Of a stretch of 64,000 nucleotides of DNA, positions 17,756 through 26,560 are shown in pieces. Both the position numbers and the translations under genes were made by a program. The number at the start of each line of letters is the position of its first letter. Position 1 is the stretch's first letter. The notes below the pieces were generated by a model. The model searched no databases and was not told the DNA's origin. It saw only the letters and a program-made list of their open reading frames with translations. Source of the stretch: Haladaptatus salinisoli (GTDB lineage Archaea > Halobacteriota > Halobacteria > Halobacteriales > Haladaptataceae); the NCBI RefSeq assembly GCF_020614375.1, contig NZ_CP085330.1, positions 248,001 to 312,000 on the forward strand, written 5' to 3'.

Positions 17756-18523
17756 CTAGACAGGTATTTTTATGATCAGGAACGCCACAAGAAAGCCGAC
17801 GACCGTAATCAGTCCGATAAACGGTTGCGCGTTCGCGAACGCTTCGGGAATCATGGACTCGGCGAGCATGGCCAACACGCCGCCCGCCGCGAACGCGAGA
17901 ATCGTAGCGGGAACTGCCGGGGCAGCGGAGCCAAGCAAGAGGTAACCAGCGGCCGCTGCCATTCCACTAATCAGCAAAATCCCGGTCCAGAGACTGAAGA
18001 TGTATCTGCTGGAACGACCCGCTTTCTTCATGCCGGTAGCGCTTGAAAGTCCCTGCGGGACGTTCGCGAGAAAGAAGCCGGCGACCAGACCGAGGCCGAT
18101 CGTTTCACCGGCCAGCACCGACAGGCCAATCACGAGGGACTCCGGAATACCATCGAGGACGGCACCGACCGCGATTGCCAGTCCACTCCCTTTGTATTCC
18201 GCTTCCGACGGTTGCTCGACACAATCACCGCAGCGGTTGCGGTGCTTGGCCCCACGCAGGGCTAGCCGCCAATTGATGCCGGAAAATGCAGTTGCACCGA
18301 GCACGAATCCGACAGTGGCCGCCATGGGGCCGCCTTCCCTGAACGCCGAATCCATCAAATCGACGGATAAGACGGCGATGAGCACGCCTCCGCCGAATCC
18401 CATGGTAGTAGCAATTATACGATGGGACAGCCGACCCCCCAAGGCAACAGCAACCACTGCGCCGATCAGGAGCCCGGATGCTGCCAGCAATCCCCAGAGT
18501 GCGGCCTGTGCGATCATCGCCAA
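17756..18523 (-). CDS. ZIP family divalent metal transporter
   Basis: A 255-residue membrane protein with eight predicted helices. The ZIP metal path is seen as GAVLDGIPESLVIGL (helix 4) and FFLANVPQGLSSATG (helix 5), plus AESMIPEAFANA near the end; the loop between helices 3 and 4 has a CGDC pair that may bind metal. Family members import Zn2+ or Fe2+ or sometimes export. An ATG two codons in is an alternative start. Single gene, followed upstream by an unrelated epoxide hydrolase. Confidence 0.88.
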   Translation of the reverse strand: MAMIAQAALWGLLAASGLLIGAVVAVALGGRLSHRIIATTMGFGGGVLIAVLSVDLMDSAFREGGPMAATVGFVLGATAFSGINWRLALRGAKHRNRCGDCVEQPSEAEYKGSGLAIAVGAVLDGIPESLVIGLSVLAGETIGLGLVAGFFLANVPQGLSSATGMKKAGRSSRYIFSLWTGILLISGMAAAAGYLLLGSAAPAVPATILAFAAGGVLAMLAESMIPEAFANAQPFIGLITVVGFLVAFLIIKIPV

Positions 18524-18584
18524 CTTCGTTTTCTGTTTTTGGGGGGTTTGTTTTGCTTGAGATAACGATTAGATGTGCCTGCAC

Positions 18585-19775
18585 CTAACGCAGCGGTCTG
18601 AACGCAGTGCGGATCTCGGCTGTGAACAGCTCCGGCTGCTCCCATGCGGCGAAGTGTCCGCCCTCGTCAACCTCGTTGAAGTAGCCGACGTCTGGGTAAA
18701 CCGTCTCCACCCAGCTGCGCGGGGCCGGGAAGATCTCGTCGGGAAACGTTGTGAAGCCGACGGGAACTGAGACCGCGGGAGGAGCTTGGCCGGTCTCACG
18801 CGCTGCGGCTCGTCCTGTCTCCCAGTACCACCGGGAGGCCGAGGCGCCGGTGCCCGTCAGCCAGTACAGCATGATGTTGTCGAGGATGTGGTCCTGCGTG
18901 AGATTGCCCACGGGCTCGTCGTCGACGAACGCGCGGGAGATCTTGTAATAGCTGTCCGTGTCGTGGTCGAGCATCCAGGCCGCCAGCCCAGCGGGTGAAT
19001 CCAGCAGGGAGTAGCCGATCGTCTGCGGCCGGGTGGACTGCTCCAAGAAGTAGCCGAAACCGTCCTTCGTAAATGTCTCGAGCGCGTTGTGTGCTGCGCG
19101 TTCCTGCTCGGATTCCGCCGGCAGCTGATCGACGATGAACGGTGCCCCCGCGAGCAAACTGAGGTGGATGCCGACCAACCCGTCGGGTGCCTGGCGGCCC
19201 ATTACATCGGTGACGAGTGCGCCCACGTCACCGCCCTGGGCGACGTAGCGGGTGTAGCCGAGCCGGCCCACGAGCTCCGCCCAGGCGCGGGCAATGCGGC
19301 CGGAATCCCAGCCGAGCTCGGTCGGCTCGCCCGAGAAGCCGTAGCCGGGCAGGGACGGCAGAACCAGGTGGAATGCGTCTTCGGCGCGTCCGCCGTGGGC
19401 GGTCGGGTCGGTCAGCGGGCCGACGGTCTCGAGCATCTCGATGACCGAGCCGGGCCAGCCGTGTGTCATGATCAACGGCAATGCGTTCTCGTGTCGCGAC
19501 TTCACGTGGATGAAGTGGATGTCCACCCCGTCAATCTCGGTCGTGAACTGAGGCAGTGCGTTCAATCGTGCCTCGCATGTGCGCCAGTCGTACTCGGTCG
19601 TCCAGTAGTGCGCGAGCTCCTGCATCGTTGCGAGCTGCACGCCCTGCGACCGATCCTCGACGAGCTCCTCGGACGGCCAGCGTGTTGCCGCAAGGCGTCG
19701 GTGGAGGTCTTCGAGTTCCTCTTCAGGAACGTCGATGTTGAAGAATTCGACGTCGGTTTGGCTCCCTTGGGGCAT
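18585..19775 (-). CDS. Epoxide hydrolase (EHN domain plus alpha/beta hydrolase)
   Basis: A 396-residue enzyme. Residues about 8-115 are the EHN lid domain (VEFFNIDVPEEELEDLHRRL), followed by an alpha/beta hydrolase with oxyanion motif MTHGWPGS, nucleophile Asp in AQGGDVGALV, and catalytic His in EGGHFAAWEQP. It should open epoxides to diols; the usual Trp after the nucleophile (GGDWG) is Val here. Its GC-rich codon use with CTG/GCC-type codons differs from the AT-richer neighbours, suggesting recent transfer from a bacterium, probably an actinobacterium-like donor. The start is MPQGSQTD at 19775. Confidence 0.88.
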   Translation of the reverse strand: MPQGSQTDVEFFNIDVPEEELEDLHRRLAATRWPSEELVEDRSQGVQLATMQELAHYWTTEYDWRTCEARLNALPQFTTEIDGVDIHFIHVKSRHENALPLIMTHGWPGSVIEMLETVGPLTDPTAHGGRAEDAFHLVLPSLPGYGFSGEPTELGWDSGRIARAWAELVGRLGYTRYVAQGGDVGALVTDVMGRQAPDGLVGIHLSLLAGAPFIVDQLPAESEQERAAHNALETFTKDGFGYFLEQSTRPQTIGYSLLDSPAGLAAWMLDHDTDSYYKISRAFVDDEPVGNLTQDHILDNIMLYWLTGTGASASRWYWETGRAAARETGQAPPAVSVPVGFTTFPDEIFPAPRSWVETVYPDVGYFNEVDEGGHFAAWEQPELFTAEIRTAFRPLR

Positions 19776-20282
19776 GATATCATCCCACATCACGTCGGGA
19801 TTGCTGGAGGGAATGCGGCGGATTTGCTTAGTTATGAACTTTGGACAGCGATGAAAGCCTGTCTTCACCCCGAGAAACGGTTTCCTACCGCGAAACGAGC
19901 CTGGTTACTCACGAGGTGACTGTATTCCCCGTCGAGAGCTTGGATCGACAGCCGAGTCCGCCATAACCGCTGCTCGCCCCGGTCGCATCAACGTCTACTA
20001 CGAGGTAATGCTTCGTTGTTGGATACAGCCCCCAGAATGTCGTCTCCTGTAAATCGGAAAGAGACCTCGCCATATCTACCCGTTTATGAATACCGGCGAA
20101 TTCGTGATGTCTTTCGGTGCAAGATACGCACCCTGTATCTTGCAGTGGTTCACTGAGTTACCGAGCTGCTGTCAGAATTCCCGTGCTGAATACAGAGCGT
20201 GCATTTGCCATTTCTCTTCAGTCCATCCCTAGGAACAGCAATTTATGCGGTTGAGAGCCGTGCCTCGATATTGGGGGAGAGT
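19776..20282. other. Intergenic stretch without a recognisable gene
   Basis: About 500 bases separate the epoxide hydrolase from a small zinc-ribbon gene. No frame has coding character. A short inverted repeat (AAGATACGCACCCTGTATCTT, about 20120-20140) is the only structure I noticed. Confidence 0.35.
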
Positions 20283-20432
20283 ATGGGAGATAGAAACCAC
20301 CTTCATGTGTGCCGACACTGTGGAAATGTTATGGCAACGTCTACGACGACCGGTCCGCGAGAGTGTTTCAACTGCGGGGGAACGGACTTCTCTCGATATA
20401 TAAGTATTCCAGAACCACCTGGTGAAAAATAG
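20283..20432 (+). CDS. Small zinc-ribbon protein
   Basis: A 49-residue protein from ATG at 20283: CRHCGNVM followed 14 residues later by CFNCGGTDFS, a classical four-Cys ribbon, as in the rubrerythrin-like short proteins of haloarchaea. A TTG-initiated longer frame exists upstream but its extra residues look random. Function unknown; probably a nucleic-acid- or protein-binding zinc finger. Confidence 0.6.
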   Translation: MGDRNHLHVCRHCGNVMATSTTTGPRECFNCGGTDFSRYISIPEPPGEK

Positions 20433-20440
20433 AAACCACT

Positions 20441-20803
20441 TCACGGGCAACGATCCACGTCACTGAGTTCGGTCGAAAGAGACGCATCAGAGCTTAGCGG
20501 CCATATTTGGGGGTCCTCGACTACGTACAAGTTAATTCGATCCCAGAAATTCCATGCGTAGCCGGACCGCACAAGTTCCCAGGCAGCCCACGCTGCGGTC
20601 TCCTCGTCAGAACGTCTGACCGCCTTTTGAAGCAAGCTGGAAACAGTATATCGGTTCACTCCGGACTTGGTCTCGTTCTCGCCACACTCATCGCCGAAAT
20701 CGTTTGTTGTCGCTCCCTCCCCGTCGTCAGTCTTGTATGTCGCTTCGTCGTCGGTTCGCAATTCCCCATCTGATCCGAACGTGGCCCGTTTCTTCTCGTC
20801 CAT
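20441..20803 (-). CDS. Protein with MgsA/RarA C-terminal-like segment, probably truncated
   Basis: A 120-residue protein with an acidic N-terminal half and a C-terminal segment (YTVSSLLQKAVRRSDEETAAWAAWEL, then NFWDRINLYVVED) that resembles the C-terminal domain of MgsA/RarA replication-recombination ATPases. Haloarchaeal plasmids and proviruses carry stand-alone versions that I recall as longer, so the sequence after VVEDPQIWP may be truncated. The likely role is in DNA replication or repair on a mobile replicon. Assignment rests on motif resemblance only. Confidence 0.5.
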   Translation of the reverse strand: MDEKKRATFGSDGELRTDDEATYKTDDGEGATTNDFGDECGENETKSGVNRYTVSSLLQKAVRRSDEETAAWAAWELVRSGYAWNFWDRINLYVVEDPQIWPLSSDASLSTELSDVDRCP

Positions 20804-21020
20804 ACGGAGGTCTCAAGTCTAGCGGATAAAATAGGTGGGCAAATTAAGCGCCGACGACCGAATGAGATTTGCGGAATGATACAGAACATCACCTGAAATC
20901 TTGGTCCCGAATAATGGCGCAAAGATCGATCTGGGGGCACCGTGGATAGTCTACTGCCGCTTATGGTCTAAGAAGCAGCGATTGACTGTATGACTTCGGC
21001 AGCCTCCACTTCTGTCTTAT

Positions 21021-21515
21021 TTATTCCCCAACCCTCCTGTAGGTCACGTCGAAATCCACATCCCATTCAGCCCCATCGTCTGAGCGTTCCGAAGTGCCTT
21101 CGATCGTATCGCCATCCTCGCTGAAGGTGCCTGTGAAACGTTGTGCAAACCCAGGTGTGTCCCGCCAAATCTTCCAGACACCATCGCTCAGACTCATGTG
21201 GTATACGCGAAAGACGTCACGCGAGTCGGAATAGAGCATTGTGAACTCCTCGTTCGAATCGTCTAGACCGATGACTGACACAGCGGACCGCGGTGCGTTC
21301 TCAATCCATTCCGTGGGTGCGTCCGACAGATCAACGGTCTCTGAATGGTGAACGAGGAAGGCACCATCTTCTATCCAATTGAACGTTTCCCGTCCCCCTC
21401 GAAACGTTTGCCCGTCTATTCTCACTTCCGTCTCCCACTCACCGACGAGCCGATTTAATCGGCGAAGAACCGGATTCGATTCCGCAGATTGGCTGTTCGC
21501 TTCTTCATCAGACAT
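21021..21515 (-). CDS. DUF1579-like / SRPBCC-size beta-barrel protein
   Basis: A 164-residue soluble protein. After an acidic start, RRLNRLVGEWETEVRIDG opens a series of amphipathic strands (WIEDGAFLVHHSE, EFTMLYSDSRDVFRVY, FTGTFSEDGDTIEGTSE) typical of lipocalin-like DUF1579-type barrels that bind small ligands. I cannot name a ligand. It is in a patch of small enzymes of bacterial type. Confidence 0.6.
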   Translation of the reverse strand: MSDEEANSQSAESNPVLRRLNRLVGEWETEVRIDGQTFRGGRETFNWIEDGAFLVHHSETVDLSDAPTEWIENAPRSAVSVIGLDDSNEEFTMLYSDSRDVFRVYHMSLSDGVWKIWRDTPGFAQRFTGTFSEDGDTIEGTSERSDDGAEWDVDFDVTYRRVGE

Positions 21516-21764
21516 AATCTCCTACTAGGAGGCGGGCCATCATCAAGACTCGTCCGAACATGTTTCGCCTCGTTTTACTCATATTTCATCTAAGGAGTCG
21601 GAGAGTTTTGGAGTGGGTGTAATACTACTTATGAGATTAGGTGGTAAAAGCGTAACCTCCTGCTGAATAGAGGGCGTGAAACCAGCAAGGCGATATCTAC
21701 AACGGAGTGACCTCGGTAAGTCGAGAAAAAGTTCAAGCTCATCCGTGTCCTTTGTACGTAGGTT

Positions 21765-22145
21765 ATGGAACGATACGTCGATGGATTCGTCTTCCCGGTC
21801 CCGACTGATAACCTCGATACGTACCGCGAAATGGCTGCTGAGGCCGGACAGCTGTGGATCAACCATGGTCCCCTCGAATACTTCGAAGGAGTTGGAGACG
21901 ACATGGAGCCAGATATGGAAGGCATGTCGATGCGGACGTTCCCACAGCTTACCGAAACCGGGGAGGATGAATCGGTCGTGTTCCCATTCATCGTGTTCGA
22001 GTCACGGGAGCATCGCGACGAAGTGAACGCAAAGGTGATGGACGATCCCGCGATGAACCCAGAAACTTTCGATGAGGAGATGCCCTTCGACGAAGAACAG
22101 ATGGTCTACGGCGGTTTCCGCTCCATCGTCAGCTACGAGGAGTGA
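21765..22145 (+). CDS. DUF1428 family protein
   Basis: A 126-residue protein matching the DUF1428 (YbaA-like, dimeric ferredoxin-like fold) family: YVDGFVFPVPTDNLDTYREMA at the start, FIVFESREHRDEVNAKVM in the middle and FDEEQMVYGGFRSIV at the end, complete for the family. The fold relates to YCII and ABM monooxygenase-like enzymes but no reaction is established. Bacterial in general distribution, which fits the transferred look of this patch. Confidence 0.85.
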   Translation: MERYVDGFVFPVPTDNLDTYREMAAEAGQLWINHGPLEYFEGVGDDMEPDMEGMSMRTFPQLTETGEDESVVFPFIVFESREHRDEVNAKVMDDPAMNPETFDEEMPFDEEQMVYGGFRSIVSYEE

Positions 22146-22273
22146 TAACGGAGACTCCGCAAGGAGTAGATCGGTCCACGCCTCGATACTACTACCGAAC
22201 GGCTGCCGTTGCCGAGATATCACACCAACTGGTGTGACGAGATGCGCACCACGAACTGCGCATACACAATCTC

Positions 22274-22654
22274 TTAGACCATCTCGATTACGTATGAGTC
22301 AATAGACTTGATGTTAGTGTCTTTCACATCTCCCTCGAATTTGAACACTTCACAAAATGCGTGAGTGCCTCCACTGTCGGGGGTTATGACACCGGTCACA
22401 GCTGCCTTATCACCGTGGGGGATGATGTTTTCGACTGTCACCTCGGAAATTCCATCGAGGAAGAGATCCATCGAGTCCACGATGCTCTGTTTCCCATCGA
22501 ATGTTTGCTCACCGACGATCACCAACTGAGCGTCGTCGGTGAGCATCGAACGGATTGCCTCCTCGTCGCGCTCTGCGAACGCAACGTAAAAGTCCGAGAG
22601 GACCTGCTTTCTGGGCGAGTTGTCACAATTCTCTTCGATCGTGAGTTCGGGCAT
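22274..22654 (-). CDS. SnoaL-like / nuclear transport factor 2 family protein
   Basis: A 126-residue NTF2-fold protein: SDFYVAFAERDEEAIRSMLTDDAQLV in the first helices and strand, then GKQSIVDSMDLFL and a series of strands ending HAFCEVFKFEGD. Such cone-shaped barrels act as small isomerases, hydrolases or ligand-binding proteins; the substrate is unknown. Start at 22654. Confidence 0.75.
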   Translation of the reverse strand: MPELTIEENCDNSPRKQVLSDFYVAFAERDEEAIRSMLTDDAQLVIVGEQTFDGKQSIVDSMDLFLDGISEVTVENIIPHGDKAAVTGVITPDSGGTHAFCEVFKFEGDVKDTNIKSIDSYVIEMV

Positions 22655-22794
22655 GATGTCTATGCCTGTTCGATTCGGGCGCTCTTATAGCTGTAGTCGT
22701 TTTAAATTTATAGTCCTTGGAAAACCCTCTCCCTCAAGCAATGCACTCTAATGTAGGGAGCCTGTATTGTGGGTAGAATCAGTAGTTGCACAAA

Positions 22795-23601
22795 ATGAAC
22801 CAGATAACTAGTTTGTTTGGGGAAATCATCGCGGATATTGAAGCTACTCTTTTATTTAGCCCTAGTACTACTAGTTATAACGGATATAATAATATAGTCA
22901 ATACTGTAGTCATCGCTGAGGAAAACGAATTCGATGACGGACAGTTTATCGAATTGCCTATCGACTTCCGAGACGCAGCCGAACTCTTTCAATTTGGAAT
23001 CACAGGAGCACTCGACCAGCGATATATTGAAGAGGGAACAACTGTGATTTGTGTAACCAATCTTTTCCATAGTGATGCTGATTCGATTACTCGTGTTTCA
23101 GTTGATAGGAATAACAAGAGTGAACTCTATGATTTCTTTGCTCATTCACGTGCTAAACCATCCGTCATCAGAGAGGTGCTCAAATTAGCCATCAGACTGG
23201 GAAAGCAAGGGCAGAAAGGTGAACCAGTTGGTGCTCTGTTTTCTATTGGCGATGCAGGCACTGTAATGAATTCATCCCGCTCACTATCATATAACCCATT
23301 TGATCAATCCCATGTTCGCGCTGGCGACCCAATAATGAGGGTTATGCTAAAGGAGTTTTCTAGACTTGATGGTGCATATGTCATCTCGGATTCGGGTAAA
23401 ATCGTGAGTGCCTATCGGTATCTCGAACCAACAATCGAGAATTTCGATATTCCAAAAGGACTTGGAACGCGGCATCACGCGGCGGCAGCGATCACAAACG
23501 AGACCGATGCTATCACAATTGTTCTCAGTGAAAGCGATAGTCGCGTTCGGGGGTTCAAGAATGGAAATATGATCTTCAATATTAACCCCGAAATGTACTG
23601 A
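22795..23601 (+). CDS. DacZ-like diadenylate cyclase (DisA_N domain)
   Basis: A 268-residue archaeal DacZ-type enzyme making cyclic di-AMP from two ATP. The catalytic motifs are intact: DGA (192-194) in EFSRLDGAYVISDSGKIVSA and RHH (227-229) in GLGTRHHAAAAIT. The middle block KPSVIREVLKLAIRLGKQGQ and LSYNPFDQSHVRAGDP is almost identical to chromosomal haloarchaeal DacZ, while the N-terminal domain is divergent. The gene is AT-rich for a haloarchaeon and not in the expected context, so it is probably a second, accessory copy. ATG 22795 is preferred over TTG 22786. Confidence 0.85.
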   Translation: MNQITSLFGEIIADIEATLLFSPSTTSYNGYNNIVNTVVIAEENEFDDGQFIELPIDFRDAAELFQFGITGALDQRYIEEGTTVICVTNLFHSDADSITRVSVDRNNKSELYDFFAHSRAKPSVIREVLKLAIRLGKQGQKGEPVGALFSIGDAGTVMNSSRSLSYNPFDQSHVRAGDPIMRVMLKEFSRLDGAYVISDSGKIVSAYRYLEPTIENFDIPKGLGTRHHAAAAITNETDAITIVLSESDSRVRGFKNGNMIFNINPEMY

Positions 23602-23613
23602 TCGTGTGTAGTA

Positions 23614-23793
23614 CTATGACGGCATGCCGAGGGTAATGTGGTCCCACGTCCGTTCATAAAGATAATAGATCACTGTCTTGACTGCACTAATAGCGACGCC
23701 AATGTTGAGGGCTTCATTAACGTCACCGACAAGCAACCATGTGATGCCAATCGTGAGAGCAAGCATAAGTACTCGGTAAATGATAGTCTTCAT
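23614..23793 (-). CDS. DUF2061 family membrane protein
   Basis: A 59-residue protein, MKTIIYRVLMLALTIGITWL then a second helix and KTVIYYLYERTWDHI, the DUF2061 signature (two helices and a YYLxERxW end). Function unknown; in bacteria relatives are found near sulfate assimilation genes. The frame is open further upstream but ATG 23793 matches the family start. Confidence 0.75.
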   Translation of the reverse strand: MKTIIYRVLMLALTIGITWLLVGDVNEALNIGVAISAVKTVIYYLYERTWDHITLGMPS

Positions 23794-24221
23794 GATGACT
23801 CGCCACCGGTTTTGATGGGGTGTAGGGCAAATTATTGACCTATTCTGGGTAACTAAACTCACTCGTATAAATACGTATTCGCAACTCATCAAAGACATTT
23901 AGATGGGAATAATCCGGTGGTTTTTGTAGAGTCCGAACGTAATCCGCAAACAGAAACACCATTTGCGGTCGATTCGAAATTTTACATATTTGATATACAT
24001 TTTAGATATTAGACACGAAAGGGAAGTATTCCGAATTATTGTTGAAAACCTATCAGATGAAATTCGGACTACTTGCCAAACGATTGTAAACCGAGTTTTA
24101 TCTCCAATGAATCACATGTAGTATGATAATTGTCCAACGGAACTAATCGCTGAGGTCGACCAGAAATTTAGATTTGGCTTCATGAGTGTAAGAGGATTTT
24201 TATCAAATTTTCTTAGTTGTA
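23794..24221. other. AT-rich intergenic stretch
   Basis: More than 400 bases without a coding-like frame, unusually AT-rich for this organism. It precedes the lactate-permease promoter. Confidence 0.4.
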
Positions 24222-24229
24222 TTTATATA
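24222..24229 (+). promoter_or_regulatory. TATA box (TTTATATA) of the lactate permease transcript
   Basis: TTTATATA is centred 27 bp before the ATG at 24253, the usual distance from a haloarchaeal TATA box to the start site, so transcription probably starts at or near that ATG. Confidence 0.5.
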
Positions 24230-24252
24230 CCATTTGCGTGTGGTTATCAAAC

Positions 24253-24351
24253 ATGGTCTCGCTTCTGTCCGTATTCGACGCACGGAGTACAATGAACAGT
24301 CCAGGAGATATGCCAATTACTGTCGGTGTGGGGAGGAACCTCGATGGTTAG
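24253..24351 (+). CDS. 32-residue leader ORF overlapping the lactate permease start
   Basis: ATG at 24253 opens a 32-codon frame (MVSLLSVFDARSTMNSPGDM...) whose TAG at 24349-24351 lies just past the permease ATG at 24344. A TATA box sits 27 bp before the first ATG, so the leader would be the first thing translated on a leaderless mRNA, with the permease started by a GGAGG site inside the leader. This architecture fits translational coupling or attenuation. No homologue known to me. Confidence 0.4.
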   Translation: MVSLLSVFDARSTMNSPGDMPITVGVGRNLDG

Positions 24352-26068
24352 CATCGCCGAATTACTGGTGGCAGTTGCTCCGCTCGTGACCATCGCCGTT
24401 TTGATGGTAGGTTTCTATTGGCCGGCGACACGTACGATGCCGGTCGCGTGGATCGTCGCAATCGGCGCCGGCGTTTACTGGGGAATGAATACCCAGTGGA
24501 TTGTCGCTGCGAGCATTGTCGGGTTCATCACTGCAGCAAATATCCTTTGGATCGTCTTCGGGGCTATCTTGCTTCTCTACACTTTGAAAGAGACAGGTGC
24601 ATTCGATGTTATCAGCCAAGGATTCGCCTCTATTAGCGAGGATCGCCGTGTTCAGGTCGTGCTGCTAGTGTTTCTTATGGGGTCGTTCATTGAGGGGGCT
24701 GCTGGGTTCGGCACGCCCGCCGCCATCATCGGACCGCTGCTCGTAGGGCTGGGCTTTCCACCATTGGCCGCCGTGGTCATCGCGCTCACGGGTAATATAA
24801 TGGCTATCACCTTCGGTGCGGTTGGCACGCCGCTTATCATCGGTATGATTGATATTTTCGAAAACGTGAGTCATATTCAGTCAGCGGTCACTGGCCAAGC
24901 GGGCTATGCGAGCGTCGCGGTATGGGTCGGCGAAATCGGAATGTGGGCCGCGACGTTTCACGTTATCGTGGGTATACTTCTTCCCTTTATTGGCGTTGCA
25001 ATGATGACGCGCTTTTTCGGTGAGGAACGCTCGATTCAACCGGCTCTCGAGATACTGCCACTCACCCTGTTTGCATGGTTTGCCTTTGCAGCGCCGTATT
25101 GGCTGACAGCGACGTTCCTTGGGCCTGAGTTTCCTGGTCTCATCGGGGCGATGGTCAGCTTATTTGTGACCGTCGTCACGCTTCGGGCTGGATTTTTCCT
25201 TCCCGACGAAGAATGGGATTTCGGCCCGCAATCGACGTGGCCAGAGCACTGGATCGGTGATATCGCCCCTGGCGAATCGGCTGATGAAAAACCGGCGGTC
25301 GCCACCGACGGTGGAACGACGAATACCGGCCGCTCAATGTCACTGAAGCTGGCGTGGATGCCCTACGTCGTCCTCGCGAGTTTGTTGGTTTTAACGCGTG
25401 TTTGGGACCCGCTGGCGGACTTCCTCACGCGCACGCTCGTCCTCGAATGGACTAACGTCCTCGGTACTGGTCTCGGCGAGAGTATTCAGGTTCTCTACCT
25501 TCCAGGCGCGGTGTTCGTGTTCGTCCACCTGTTAACCATCCCGTTGCACGGCATGGATGGTCAAGATGTAAAGAACGCTTGGATCGAGACCACAGAGAAG
25601 ATCGCCCCTGCCGTCGTGGCACTGCTCTTTGCCGTTGCAACGGTTCAAATCATGCTCCAATCCGGCGACGCGATTGGCGGTAATGGAATGCTCATTGTCC
25701 TCTCCGATAGCATGGCAAACCTTACTGGGAAAGCGTACCCATTCCTCGCGCCGTTAGTCGGTGCACTCGGAGCATTTCTTGCAGGCTCGAACACGGTAAG
25801 CGACATCCTCTTTGGCACCTTCCAATACGGTGTGGCCACCGAGGTCGGTGCACCACATACGATCCTCTTGGGTGCGCAGGCCGTCGGTGGCGCAATTGGT
25901 AACCTTATTGCTGTTCATAATGTTGTCGCAGCCCTCGCGGTCGTTGGTCTCGTTGGTGAGGAAGGCCGTGTCATCCGGCTTGAACTCATCCCTCTCATGT
26001 ACTATGCGGCCTTTACAGGGATTCTCACCGTACTGTTCAGCTACGTGTTGTTCCCTGGCGTCTTCTGA
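24344..26068 (+). CDS. lldP: L-lactate permease (LldP family)
   Basis: A 574-residue transporter with about 13 helices. Family marks are GSFIEGAAGFGTPAAIIGPLL (about residues 110-130) and FLAGSNTVSDILFGTFQY near residue 480. It should import L-lactate, or glycolate, with protons. A strong GGAGG lies 7 bases before ATG 24344, which decides this start over GTG 24326. Downstream are a dead KdgT gene and a LarA-like enzyme, making a hydroxy-acid use locus. Confidence 0.9.
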   Translation: MVSIAELLVAVAPLVTIAVLMVGFYWPATRTMPVAWIVAIGAGVYWGMNTQWIVAASIVGFITAANILWIVFGAILLLYTLKETGAFDVISQGFASISEDRRVQVVLLVFLMGSFIEGAAGFGTPAAIIGPLLVGLGFPPLAAVVIALTGNIMAITFGAVGTPLIIGMIDIFENVSHIQSAVTGQAGYASVAVWVGEIGMWAATFHVIVGILLPFIGVAMMTRFFGEERSIQPALEILPLTLFAWFAFAAPYWLTATFLGPEFPGLIGAMVSLFVTVVTLRAGFFLPDEEWDFGPQSTWPEHWIGDIAPGESADEKPAVATDGGTTNTGRSMSLKLAWMPYVVLASLLVLTRVWDPLADFLTRTLVLEWTNVLGTGLGESIQVLYLPGAVFVFVHLLTIPLHGMDGQDVKNAWIETTEKIAPAVVALLFAVATVQIMLQSGDAIGGNGMLIVLSDSMANLTGKAYPFLAPLVGALGAFLAGSNTVSDILFGTFQYGVATEVGAPHTILLGAQAVGGAIGNLIAVHNVVAALAVVGLVGEEGRVIRLELIPLMYYAAFTGILTVLFSYVLFPGVF

Positions 26069-26071
26069 TAG

Positions 26072-26536
26072 CTGGTCATTCCGCTCATTCTCGGGGCATT
26101 TACGAACACATTTTCCCGCGGGCTCTCAAGATCGGCGGCTTTACAACGGCCCTTCGCAAGGACGGCGCCTTGCCATAGATCGCTGCGTTCTTGGTGTGTA
26201 TGGGTGCGGGAATCACTGTTGACGAGGCTCCTCAGTCGCTCAAGTAGGGTGATGCCATCACAGCGACGAAATTTCTGGTTGGTATGGGAATTGGGTTGGT
26301 CGTGGCGAACTTCCTCGGAAATCGCCGCTTCGGTCTCTCGTCGTTAGCGATCATTGCGGCGATGACCAATACGAACGGCGGTCTGTACGCCGCGCTCGTC
26401 GGGGAATTGGGTAACGGACGTCGGCGCTATTTCCATCATCTCGATCAATGATGGACCATTCTTGACGATGGTCGCTCTCGGTACGACGCAGCTCTCTTGG
26501 CCATCACAAATCCGTCTGTCTTCCGCATTTTTATAC
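26072..26536 (+). pseudogene. kdgT: 2-keto-3-deoxygluconate permease (KdgT) pseudogene
   Basis: Three frames read in order reproduce the KdgT family C-terminal half: LVIPLILGAFTNTF, then [54 protein letters not shown], then [20 protein letters not shown]. There are two in-frame TAG codons (after GALP and after QSLK) and at least two frame changes (about 26125 and 26410). The N-terminal half is absent. The open frame starting at 26462 that leads into the next gene is only the tail of this remnant. Confidence 0.75.
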
Positions 26537-26560
26537 TCCTCCGACATCCTCTCTCATGGT

